From Ophiura sarsii (Eukaryota > Echinodermata > Ophiuroidea > Amphilepidida > Ophiuridae): 64,000 nucleotides of DNA. Location of the stretch: assembly GCA_035610835.1 (NCBI GenBank), contig CM069443.1:59227266-59291265 (forward strand), written 5' to 3'. Below, in pieces: positions 1 to 11,800 of this stretch. The stretch's first letter is position 1, and every line of letters begins with the position of its first letter. Made by a program: the position numbers and the translations under genes. The notes under the pieces were generated by a model. That model saw only the letters and a program-made list of their open reading frames with translations, made no database searches and had not been told where the DNA came from.

Positions 1-172
1 GTTGGCTGACTCTCTGTATAACGTAACGGTGTCATGTATATGTGGTTGTTATTTGTTTGTTATTTTGTCGAGTTTGGTTTGTTTGGGGAAGGTTTAATAA
101 CTTCCTGTAAGTAAACTCTGATTACCATAGAAGTTTATATTTGTACACTATACATAGTAAAGGTACATGTAG

Positions 173-418
173 TATAGTTTAATCAGCTCCAAATTGGCAA
201 AATCTCCTTGCAGCAGCAAATGAATACAGAAGGACGTGAGTGCTGATTATGCCAAATAAAACTAAAACTAAAGTACGCGTGAAGACAACAAGCGCTCTGT
301 GCATCATATGCGTGCAGCCAAAATCGCATGTGTGTGACCGTAATTGTGTGCTTGCATTACTTTTACGCACGGAAAGATAAAAGCCAAACAATTCTAGCCA
401 ATCTGGAACTGTAGCATA
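173..418. mobile_element. GATCAGTTCCAAATTGG-family MITE copy
   Basis: TATAGTTTAATCAGCTCCAA at the left, GCCAATCTGGAACTGTAG at the right; CGCTCTGTGCATCATATGCG inside. Confidence 0.85.
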
Positions 419-1330
419 GAAGTTTAAATTTGTACACTAACATAGTGCTGGTAGTAGAAAGGTAACATCAGATTAACTTGCATTGAAAGACTACTAAAGT
501 TAACAATCACTGAACCTGCATGATGAACACCATTTTTGTACGATGTTTCAAGATGACTTGAATGGTCCCAAATGCCGTCAACGCAATAGTATTGCTTGGC
601 TGCTGGATGGTTATTCCATTCCACGCATGTACGGCATTAGCTCAAGTCTCCGGCATCCATTAGAAAGGATTCATACACACACTAATAGTAATTACGAACC
701 AATAAGGCCAAACAAAGAAAATAGTTTGTCTCAGAAACATTTTGCAAATAAGCTAAGTGTTTGCAAAAAAATCCAAAATAAATGCAAAAAAAAGAAAAAG
801 AAGTTTTTTAGGTCTCAGCGCATAGACCTACGCACCGTAGCTCATTTCACATACCAATGCGAGCGGGCTTCTGAGACAGACTATCTTCTTTGTTTGGCCT
901 AAGAAAGCAGGAAACTAATCCATTTAAGCTGAGATCATAATAACTTAGTTATTATGGTCTCTGTTTTAAGGTTTTAAACAATGCATTGCGGATTTGTTGT
1001 TTGACGCGTCAAGCAAAGTTGATGATAGTAACAAACAGTAAAGATGAGTTTTTACAATGTATTTATTGTCCTGAACTTTCGAGGTAAAAGAAAGTTCAGA
1101 TTTTTTCCTCATGACCAAAATGCTTGGTTGTGTAAGGCATGGTCAGACATTTTCATTATGTGTATGTTGTGATGGTTCAATGTGTGTAAGTTGGCTCCAA
1201 GTAAATCCTGCAATGATCAGGGAATCAGTGATAATTTCAGTCTTTGTAATGTAACATAGCAACCCTGAAGATGTTTGTAACTTGTCAGTGTAATTCAGGT
1301 CCCTGTTTTTTATAATAAGGCAAAGAAAAA

Positions 1331-1654
1331 TAAATTGTTTGATTGTCCTCTTCTGACCGACCCTAATAAAACTGAAAAAGGAGTTTTTTGGCTTTTACTG
1401 TACAAATGAAAACCGAAATTCCAGAATTTCTTTTTCCTTCCAGAATTTTGCTTACACTAAAATATTTTGAAAACTGTTTCTTTACTCTTTTAAAGTGATT
1501 TAATAGTAACATATCCAATTTACATCTAATTTAGCAACTATTTTAAAGTCATTGAATGTGATTCATGAAAAAGAAAAGAAAAAAAGATTTCCGACCGCCA
1601 GACCCTACTCTTTGGAGGGCATCTATGGACAATCAAACAATTTATTTTTGTTGG
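1331..1654. mobile_element. GACCGACCC-family TIR element
   Basis: AAATTGTTTGATTGTCCTCT at the left, ATGGACAATCAAACAATTTA at the right. CTGACCGACCCTAATAAAAC and TTCCGACCGCCAGACCCTAC lie just inside the ends. Confidence 0.8.
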
Positions 1655-2533
1655 CCTAATGGTGCTGGTTAGTGGTCAAGTACTGGAATATTAACATTAT
1701 TTGTACAGCATTATCCAAAAAATAAAGTGCAAAATATAGAAGAGGTAGTAACTTTCAACTATTTTTTAGATTTTATGATTTTGAGAAAGTGAAAATGCAT
1801 GTTTTTGGTTGAATCTAATGATTATTTAGTTTTGTAGAGTTAATGTCTAGACATGTCAGAAACCTATTTCTTGAATTATACATGGTGCCCCCCCCCTCAA
1901 CAAATTACAATGTGACCGTAGGTGATTGCAACTTCGTAAATTAGTGTTGTAATGAAATTGTTCAAATGAAAAAACCTAAGTAGACAATTGTTTAATGAAA
2001 TTGGTAGCTTCATATTGTAACAAAATTTACTTTCAGTACAGGGTGAGTTTAAAAAAAATGCAATAGTGAAAAGAAGCCATCTTTTTTCAAAACCAAATTA
2101 AAATTGGGATGTTTTCACACCATGTTCGCTTACCCATGTTATGAATTGCGTATTGCGTTCCAAATTTTAATAGCAATATGAAGTTATTGCAACAAATTTT
2201 GGCGGAATATTTATGCGTGAAAATTTATGAATATGTGCAGTTTCAATTGAAATTTACTATGCCACATGGACAAACATGTAAACTGGTAACCGACATAAAA
2301 AGGTTCACCAAAGACAAACAGTAATTCACTTAATTTTTTTCTCACAAAATTGTTAACAAATCTGTCATTCTTTTAATAACAAGGTTTAAAAAAATTAAAA
2401 TTCATCGTGGTTTTGAAAACAAAATGGCGCCTTTCCACTATCATGTAAAAGCAGGACATAGAGATATTTTGATGACTTGAAGAGGGCTCTCGTAAATCTT
2501 TGAATAAACTCAACGGGTTTGCAGGAACAAATT

Positions 2534-2736
2534 ATTAAGATTTTCATTTTTCAAAACCAGATAAATTTAAGTCACGATTGACAGTTCTGTGTGTTATTAT
2601 GGTCTACACACTCCATCAGAAACACTTCAACTTTCAAGAAACATCTTCAACACTTCTGACGAAGTGTGTAAACCATGACACACGAAACTGTCAATCATAA
2701 GTAAAATTGATTTGGTTTTGAAAAATGAAAATCTTA
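2534..2736. repeat. Fold-back repeat, about 95-bp arms
   Basis: ATTAAGATTTTCATTTTTCA, GATTGACAGTTCTGTGTG and CACACTCCATCAGAAACAC are mirrored by GTGTTTCTGACG-type sequence, GACACACGAAACTGTCAATC and TGAAAAATGAAAATCTTAAT. Confidence 0.88.
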
Positions 2737-3078
2737 ATAAAACGGTTCTTGTAAATGTAAGGATATTTGTGTATAGTCATAAATTAGCATAGAGTAGACA
2801 TTGCATGTAGCCATTAGGACATTACGGCAGCATAGAAAACATAAGGTACAAAAACATCTACATTTCCTTTGTCCATAATTTAACACTTTGTTGCGGAGCT
2901 ATTTTGATAATTATTCCATCATACAATCTTTTGGCTGTAAACATTTGAAGCACAAACCTTGAAAAGACAATGTTTCAGAATAGTAACTCTATTCTCCCCC
3001 TATTTAAGTTATCCCAAGAAAAATGCAAACAGCAAAGGTTAATTGAAATCCATTTGAAATTAAAACAAATATGTTGCA

Positions 3079-3324
3079 CTATAGTTTATTCAGTTCCAAA
3101 TTGGCGAGAAATATTTGGTTTTTATCTCTCCGCGTGCAAAACTAAATCCAAGCGTATGCGTGTGATTATCACCACACGTGCACGCGGGTTTTTTTTCACA
3201 TGCACGCGTCACACATATGATGCACAGTGCGCGTGTTGCCACATCATGCGCACCCGTCCGCATCATTCAGTATTTATTCCATGCTGTAATGAGGTTTTGC
3301 CAAATTGGAGCTGATCAAACTATA
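3079..3324. mobile_element. GATCAGTTCCAAATTGG-family MITE copy
   Basis: TATAGTTTATTCAGTTCCAA at the left, CCAAATTGGAGCTGATCAAA at the right. CATATGATGCACAGTGCGCG inside. Confidence 0.88.
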
Positions 3325-4847
3325 GTGCTTCTTGGTCTTTGGAAACTGATATGTTTTATGCGTAATATGTAGTATGCATGATACATGGTGATGTATGTAA
3401 ATGTTTTTCATGTCTTAAGGATACTGCGACGGTCGTCTGAAATCATATTGTTCAGATGGATTAGGGGATATTACCTGCAAGATCATTAGATTTGAAAGAA
3501 AAGATCCATAAAGCATCGCATATTACTGTTTCATGATCTTGCAGTTATAATACCTAGATCTAATATAGTTACCCTGAAAATAATTATCTTAACCATCATA
3601 AACCCATGTGTGAAGCTTTACCCCTATGATTCAAAGACACTGATCAACTGATTCTTTTTGGATGGTCGCCTGGGTTTGGGTTATAAACACTTTCCACGCA
3701 GCTATTAGTTTTACCATGTACAAAACAGATTTTTCAGAAACCTTTCCCACCTTTCAAAGTCCTATCTCAAAATTACTGAACCAATAATACACATGTTTGT
3801 ACTTATTTTAATGCATTTCTCATGGTGTTTCCAAATATGGTGATGAAATTCATTAATTTGGTCATTTTTTATACATTTTTGTGAAATGTTGGAAGTGTCG
3901 TCTGCAGATGACTGCCGCATGGGAAATATTAAGATTCATTGATCATTACTTTGTATGAAACATTCTGTACACATCTACATTTGTTTTCCAAGTGCATTTA
4001 GCAAAAATAAGCCAACAACCAATCAAATTGCCTGTTGACATCCAAAACCACACCCACTATATAATAATATCCCATCATCATGCAGGATATGAAGCAGGAA
4101 TATATAGCATGTACTTTTTCTTCTGTCCACTCAGCAAAATGTGTTTAGTCATTGCTATCCCATATCCATGCATGTGGTTAGACAGGACGTTTATCTTCCT
4201 TCATCATCATTGGGTGACATTGCATCTTCATACTAAGGTTTGGCCATGGCCGACTGGATAGTGCATCAATCAATGCTATCTCATTTACATGCATGGCATG
4301 ACGCAAGTTATTCATCATTTTTCAATTATTCAAAGTGTCATGGCTTCTTCTCACTCAACAAAGTTTGCTTAGTCGATTGGATGGCACAGTAATCAAGGCT
4401 AGTCCATCTCCATTCATGGCAAGAGACAAGACATCTATTCTTTTCAATCTTAGGCAGGGTGATCATTTTGTTCCTGTGGATTGGCTTCAGAATTTGGCGC
4501 TTTACTAAAATTAGTGTAACATGATAATGCAATGGTCAATCTTTAAAATTCATCATTGGGGTAACATGGCATCTTTTTGTTCAAAACCGTTTGTTGAACC
4601 AACTGAACATTGTAGCAGTCAATTTTATGCCACTGCCATGAGAGAGGACATCAATCTTTTCCAATCATCATTTAGGTAACATCACCACACTCAACAAGTG
4701 TAGTTAATTCAACTTGACAGTGCAGCAATCAATCGATGTTCTTCCACCTTCATTCATAGCATGAGACCAGAACTTTAGTCTTTGTATTGTAGGTTGTCAT
4801 TTGGGTGACATCCGATGCGGTCATTCTCCGTCAGAGTTGTTACAAGT

Positions 4848-5083
4848 TATAATTTGATCAGACCTAAATTGGCGAAGCCTCCTTACTGCAGCGAATGAAT
4901 ATATAAGGACGCTGGCGTGCATGAAGGCATCGAGCGCATGTGCATTATATGCGTGACACGTGCGTGAGGCCAAAACCGTGTGTGTGTTACCATAAACGTG
5001 CGCGTACGTTTGGATTACTTTTGAGCGCGGAGAGATAACAAAATTGGAATAGTTCTCGCCAATTTAGAACTGATCAAACTATG
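4848..5083. mobile_element. GATCAGTTCCAAATTGG-family MITE copy
   Basis: TATAATTTGATCAGACCTAA at the left, GCCAATTTAGAACTGATCAA at the right. Confidence 0.85.
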
Positions 5084-5416
5084 TTTAGTTCATCAATGTT
5101 CCATTGGCTGCAAGACATATAGTGATGTATAAGAGTCAATAGTGACGTATCACACTAGATCAGAACATTTCTAGGCTCTGGCATATACATACATGCATAG
5201 AAAGACAGGAGAAACATACGTGTGCGTAAATGCTGCGCCTTTAAGTTACGTCACTGTCCAGAGGAAGTGAAATAGAGTGTAATAGAGTGATTTCATGATA
5301 TGTTGTTATATGTTCTGTGTAAATTGAATTCAGTTTGATTCTCGGATCAAAATTTGTCTGCAGTTTGGTAATAATAAATAATATATAGACTCGGACAAAC
5401 TGGTGTTCCAGGTTTC

Positions 5417-5612
5417 CATGTGAAACCCATGCGGTAACCATGTGAAACCCATGTGATACCGATGTGATACCAATGTGATGATACCCCTGTGATGATTATT
5501 CCATGTGATAACCCATTTAATACCTATATGATACCCATGTGATACCCATGTAAAACCCATGTGATACCCATATGATACCCATGTGATACCCATGTGAAAC
5601 CCATGTGAGACC
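5417..5612 (+). repeat. Decamer mini-satellite (ATGTGATACC)
   Basis: About 18 copies of CCATGTGATA or CCATGTGAAA. The reading frames through it on the minus strand (GYHMGFTWVSHG) are artefacts of the repeat. Confidence 0.92.
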
Positions 5613-5777
5613 AAGGTCTTATCAATGTAGTACCTGTGTAGAATTTAAATGAGGGTTCAGTGATCAGTTATCTATCAGAATGATCAAACATGGTCCGTTC
5701 AAGGTTTTGTTAGAATTCACTGCCAATGTATGCTCATATTTACATATTAACTTGTAGTTGTTCCTTTCCCCATGCAG

Positions 5778-5863
5778 AGCTGTACAGAAACGTTCCAACG
5801 AACCATTAGCGGCGATGAAACACCTGGGGAGCAAGATTAAAGGAGTATTCAAAGGACATGGAG
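5778..5863 (+). CDS. SNX14: SNX14 exon, RGS-PX linker
   Basis: The acceptor ccatgcag precedes it and the donor gtaagag follows. The frame begins with the last base of a codon and reads AVQKRSNEPLAAMKHLGSK then IKGVFKGHG, matching the QKRSTEPL...HLGNKIKGVFK segment of vertebrate SNX14. It ends in phase 1. Confidence 0.92.
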
Positions 5864-8800
5864 GTAAGAGTGCAGGCTTTATATCTATAGTCCAACCTTT
5901 GTTATCCGGACATGATGGGACCAAGCATAGGCCGGATAAGTGACAAATCTGGATAAGCAAATTATGTGTAATTCTGCATTGTCTGTCCTAAAGTGCTCAA
6001 ATCTGGATGATAGAAGGGTACTGATAAAAATTAGGGGTAATTACAGTGGCAATGTATTATTTAAGCACTAAACAGCACTACCAACATCAAAAGAAGGCCT
6101 TCATACGGTTCAGAGTGTGAAAATAAGGTGATTAGGCTGTAAAATATAAATTTTCTTTTTGGATTATTCAGCTAGATAACGGAGTTATTCGGTTGAAAGA
6201 GGGTCAGATAACCGAGGTTAGACTGTATATCATTTACTTTGTAGACCAATTTCAATATTGGTATCACTGTAACCTAGGGCAATGTCTGTACAGATACAGA
6301 CCGGTATGATCCCCTACTCGTTACGAAGGAGTATATGACCTTTTAACGTGCTCAGGTATTACTCATCCGATGCAGGGACCACCATTTTGTATGTGACTTC
6401 CGAACCATGGTGTGCTAAACATGCCTATTTCAATCTCTACAGTCTGAAACGGTGGGGTTTCATTGGAAAATCGTAATTGTAGATCAATTGAAATAAAAAG
6501 AAGTTAAAAATGAAGAATTCAAAACTGTTGTCTATTTTTCTAACTAAAAAGTCAAATTGGTAAAAATACCCATGAGTCACTGCACTATATATGATGACCC
6601 ACTATATATGTTTGCATACACTTGTGGTGGTTTTTTTACATTGATTAAAATTGATATTCTTGTGTGTTTTCTCTATTTTATTGTCACAGGAGAGGGTGAC
6701 CCGCTTTTCTTGGATTTATTTGAAACAGAGCCCAATCAACCCTCAGTAAGTATTTCCAAATCAGCCATCTAGACAGTTCAATTTCAAATTTGTGGACATC
6801 ATCAGCTATGCTGAATCCTTCCCATCTTCAACATTTACACATGGCCTTTTGTGTGGGATCTCATTGTAAAGATTTTAAATACTGTATATGTTTGGCTCAT
6901 CAATAATCAGGTCCGTATGCACAAAACAACTTAAACCCTGGTCTAACTTTAAACCTGGTCTAACTTTAAACCTGGTGTAAATAAAGAATAGTCCTCCTCA
7001 GAAAGACCTTTTTATGCTTTGATGAGCTCATTCTACATTAATGAACCTTATCAATACATTGTTTGCTTATTGTTATATTAAGCCTAATTAGGCGCCTTCA
7101 ATTTTACTTTTGGACTTTGTTATGGAGCACACAAGGGATATAAAAGAATAAACTGATCCTTCCAGAAGGACTGACTATTCATCATTTAGACCAGGTCTAA
7201 CTGGTTTTGTGCATACCGCCCTCAGAGACTAATTGATGCACCATCTGTAGTAGATTTACAGACTTTGGTCAGTTTACCATTTCAGTATATGTAATATCTT
7301 TCAATAGAGGGTGGGGGCAGTGATTTGACATCTTAACCCTAACTCTACCCCCCACTTTTTTCAGATTTTTTTTCTTCAACGTGGACAATTGACCAAAATA
7401 TCCCTCCCCCCCCCCCCCCCCCCCCCCCGATCCCCTGATCCCCCGGGATTTGAACCACGGACCTCCAGCACCAGCGGCTTGAGATTTCCCACTACACCAC
7501 AGGTGTCAAGGCTACTTGGCGCACTGCGCCAAGTTTATGGGCTGGGTCCATTTTTTCATCAAAATACTTCCACGCCGGGTGGTATCAACTTGCGCAGTCG
7601 TGTTAATTTGTGTATGTTAGGGTAAGGGTTATTCTTATCAATGACACATAGGTCTATGCTAAACTGTGTCTTGAATCACATCGTAGGTAATTCATATCCA
7701 GAATAATGACAAAGTTCTCTCGAGCCATTGTCCAAATTGATTTTCTTTCTAATTTAATCCTCATGTAAAATACAAGAAGAATTCAAACTCAAAGAAGAAA
7801 TGGTGATCAATATGAGTCACTTGTTAAAATGGCACGTTTGAATAACATGCTATTCGCTTGGGTAGTTTAAATTCATGTATGGATGCATGATAATTGGGGA
7901 TGAGTTGCTTCCAATAACATCTAAGCAATGCCGCTATCGCCGTGACTAAGTGAAAAGTGCTACATAAGAACGAAAATAGAAATGCACGAATATATTCATT
8001 TTGTATGTAGGTCTTCGTATTAACCCTAAGCGGCACTTTTTTCAGATTTTTTTTCTGTGCGGAGAAAAGTGACCCCAAAAGTCACTGCGACCCCCCTTCC
8101 CTCCGGGATTTGAACCATGTGCCTCCAGCACAGCGGCTTAGGATTCCCCACCACACCACTGGTGTCAAGGCTACTTGGTGAAGTATACTCCGCCAAGTAT
8201 ATAGCCTGGGTCCATTTTATCCTCAAAAAACTTGAACTTCAGGTGGAACACAAAGATTGGCTCGTTGGATTCTGTTGGATTTGGCAGGGTTAGGGTTATG
8301 AAAGCTCAAGATCGCAATAATAAAAACATGCAAAATTGTTCAAAATGTGCAAAGCATGAAAAATGCCACTTTTACAGTAACCACTGCCAGCAGACACTGG
8401 TTATGTTCAAAACGAATTATTTTTTATTTCTGATTCATTTTGAAGTCCGATGCAGAGTTTGAAGCAACAGACTACGGTAGAGAGATAGCGTCTCCGATAC
8501 ATGACTTGAGCGCTTGGCGCGTTAGCATTCCCAGAGTGGAGAAACGAATTGATGACAGGAAAGAGATCCATGTGTATATCATACAAGTGCAGAGAATTGA
8601 TGTGCTGACAGGGGCTAATACTGGAGAGAAGACATCTTGGGAGGTTGAAAGGTAACGACACCATACATTATTATTGCTACCAATCCCAAATTGAATCTAT
8701 TCAACAAAACTAAAATTAATTTCACTTGAGATTTATTTGGCACAAAACATTTACCTGTTTTCAAACGTGGGACCTGTTAACTAGACATCTTGGGAGGTTG

Positions 8801-11800
8801 AAAGGTAACAACACCATACATTATTATTGCTACCAATCTCGATGAATCTATTCAACAAAACTAAAGTCAATTTCACTTGAGAAATATTTGCCACAAAACA
8901 TTTACCTGTATTCAAACTTTGGACCAGTTAACTAGACAACTTGGGAGGTTGAAAGGTAACGACACCATACATTATTATTATTGCTACCAATCCAGATGAA
9001 TCTATTCAACAAAACTGAAGTCAATTTTACTTGAGAATTATTTGGCACAATACATTTACCTGTTTTTTAACTTGGTACCTGTTCGTTTTCTATGTGCATT
9101 TGTCTGTAGTATATTTGTGTATTTATAAGTGTTACTATTGAACTTTTTTCACAGACGATACACAGAATTTTATGTTCTAGAAAACAAGCTGAGAGAATTT
9201 CATGGTAAGTGTAGAAACAAATATGTTTTTTATTTAACGATTAATAAATCCAGTACCTGAAAAAAGAGCTCAATTGATATCAAAGCTTTTGTAATATCAA
9301 TGTATCCCAATATGATGTATTTAAAGAGGATCTCTTACTCTGCAAGTGATATGCAACAACAACAAAATGAAGGAAAAAGTCAAAACAGTGCACAACAATT
9401 ATGGGTAAATTTGGGAAAAGGAGCAGCCCAAATTATACACAGATCTAAAGGCTAGTCTAGAGGCTGGGACCCCTAAAAAAAGTGATCGTTCAACCGGTAT
9501 ACCTTCTCAAATCTGATCACATAGGTAGTTAGTATAGACCCTCTAGATAAGTGCCAGGTAGTGAGTCAATCCAAATTGTGGTGACAAATTGTTTTTACAG
9601 GCCTTTTTAAAAAGTGTCTCATTCGATAGTAAAATAGCACGATTTCAGGGTAGGGGAAACATAAATCATCATATACATACTTATTTTTAACCGAATTGCA
9701 TCATTTTTGCATTAAAATATGCCAAATGGTTACCTCTCTCACATTATTATTTCCATGAAGCTGTGTATCACACAAATAATTTGAAATACTAATATAACAT
9801 ATCCATTTGACAAAATATTAACATGTTATTACATACTATTTTCAACATTCAGCAAACTTTATTCAGACATAATTCTAATAAGTTATTAATTTGGTCGTAT
9901 TGGTAGTCAAACATGTTGCAGTCACATTGGAAATCTAATGGACAGATTGGTTTTACAAAGTGTCCCATAGAATAGTGGAACTTGATTGTTTTAGGTGAGG
10001 GAAAAATAAATTGTCACATCATTGCGTCTACTCAACCAAAATAGGTTCATTTGGTACCAATGGATATGGTATGAACCTCTCTCCTCTTGGTCCGAAATAG
10101 TTCTCCTGGACTAGCTTTGATTGTGGTATTTCTGGATCAATGACACAGTTATAAAGCATTTCATTTTATCATTCTATTATAGAGCTTAGTCTATATCTTC
10201 ATAACATAATTGAAATCATTTTTTAAAGTAAACAATAGTGGTCACGCTAAAATCATTTAGTTGCAAAGTATGAGTGAATCATTCCACATCAGAGTCGTCG
10301 TCAGACAACTCAGAAGACTTATCCAATGTTGTGTATGGATTACAGCATCCCTCGTCACACCCGAAACAGGCGCAAGCTTATGTGCAGCTAAGGTTGTGCA
10401 TCTTGCAAGAACATTCAGCTCGTCGGCATGCGGATTCTTTGCAGCCACATTGGGTGAGCTCCAAAAGCGCAAGTGGTGCAGGATCTTGTGTCATCAAAAC
10501 AGGTTGAAGGTTGCCATCTTTGATTTTCCAACCATTGCTAATTGGTGTTGGGATATTCTGGTATGCCTCTAGGGATTTTCTCCATGTCAAAGCATGGAAA
10601 TTTGCTCTTTTTAGATGATGTAAGAATGAGTCTGATGTGGGTGGAAGTCCTTCAGTTTTTTTCTGTTTTTAATAATAAGCAGGATTCTTTTTGGCAAAAG
10701 AGCCAATACCGGATGTCATCGGTTTTGAATCCAGCTTTTTTATCTTTGGTGTATAGCGTGCAGATGAACTACTCATAAGACTTGATGATATCGGTAGCCA
10801 AGAACGGTACCTTTCCCATCTCTGCCAAACTAGCCTCATGTTGATCACTGTCAAGAAGTACATCAAATGATTTTTTCTTTCCAATACCAAACAATGAACT
10901 CACAGAATCGCACCCGGTCAAAGCATGAACTCCTGGCAACGCTTCACAAACGCGACGACCTAAGGAATCGGATATGCTGTGCGTGGGAATGTAACGTATG
11001 TTGTCCTTTACTCCTGCTCTGAACCATAATTCCTTGCAGTTGATTTAGACACACAGAAGAACTACGTCAGTGTCGATGGGGATTTGATAACAATCCACTG
11101 GTGGTCTTGTGATGCTTGTTTTGCATGTAACAAAAGCCTCGTATCGGCTTCCTCATAATCCGATCATAGCACTTGAACATCTTTGTACCCGCCTTGGACG
11201 ACTAACACTGCTTTGTCACAATCTTTAAAGCCACCGCCGATAACTAGCTGATGATCCTCTTTCGGAGTAATTCTGTTATACCCTTCACAGAGGTATTCAT
11301 AGTGCATGATTTTTAAGAACGATGCATACTACCGATGTAGGTGTGCAGGGTATAACAGAATTATGCCCCTCTTTCAGCCTCTGTTGACCCATCTGAATCC
11401 ATGATGAGGTCAGGAACATACACAGATTGACTTTGTTCTTGGGGTTGGCTATGTACTTTTGCCATTGCTTTGGGATTGGTGTTCCTGGACCTTGGATCTT
11501 TATCTCTAAAGCAGTAGATGCGCCCCGTCTGTTTCGCTCTCCTGCCAGTATCGACATCTTCACATATCTATCAAACACTGCATCTACTCGTTGACATGCG
11601 TTAGTACCTAGTGATGTAGTTATTAAATCATAATGCTTGGTAGCTAGCTCCCCAAATGTTGATACAGCGCCTGACTGACATCTGGATCAAAGCTATAACA
11701 TCAATGACGATTGCAGTTGTCATCTGATCACAAGGCGGGGGTAGTTTATATTGTACTTCTCCTTTCTTTTGCAGTTCCTTCAGCAACACACTCTTATTTG

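Larger units (their letters stand above)
1..5777 (+). other. SNX14 intron or upstream sequence, repeat-rich
   Basis: I see no convincing coding exon here. The stretch holds three copies of the GATCAGTTCCAAATTGG MITE (173, 3079, 4848), a GACCGACC-type TIR element (1331), a long fold-back hairpin (2534) and a decamer mini-satellite (5417). Small open frames such as 543-902 lack homology and splice context. It is probably intron because the first SNX14 exon at 5778 starts in mid-codon with an acceptor. Confidence 0.6.

Noticed and set aside
543..902. 119-codon plus-strand frame
   Set aside because: Low-complexity lysine run, no homology, no splice or Kozak support; probably intronic noise.
3425..3930. 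Possible TIR pair GCGACGGTCGTCTG and CATCTGCAGACGAC-like sequence
   Set aside because: Too many mismatches and no target duplication.
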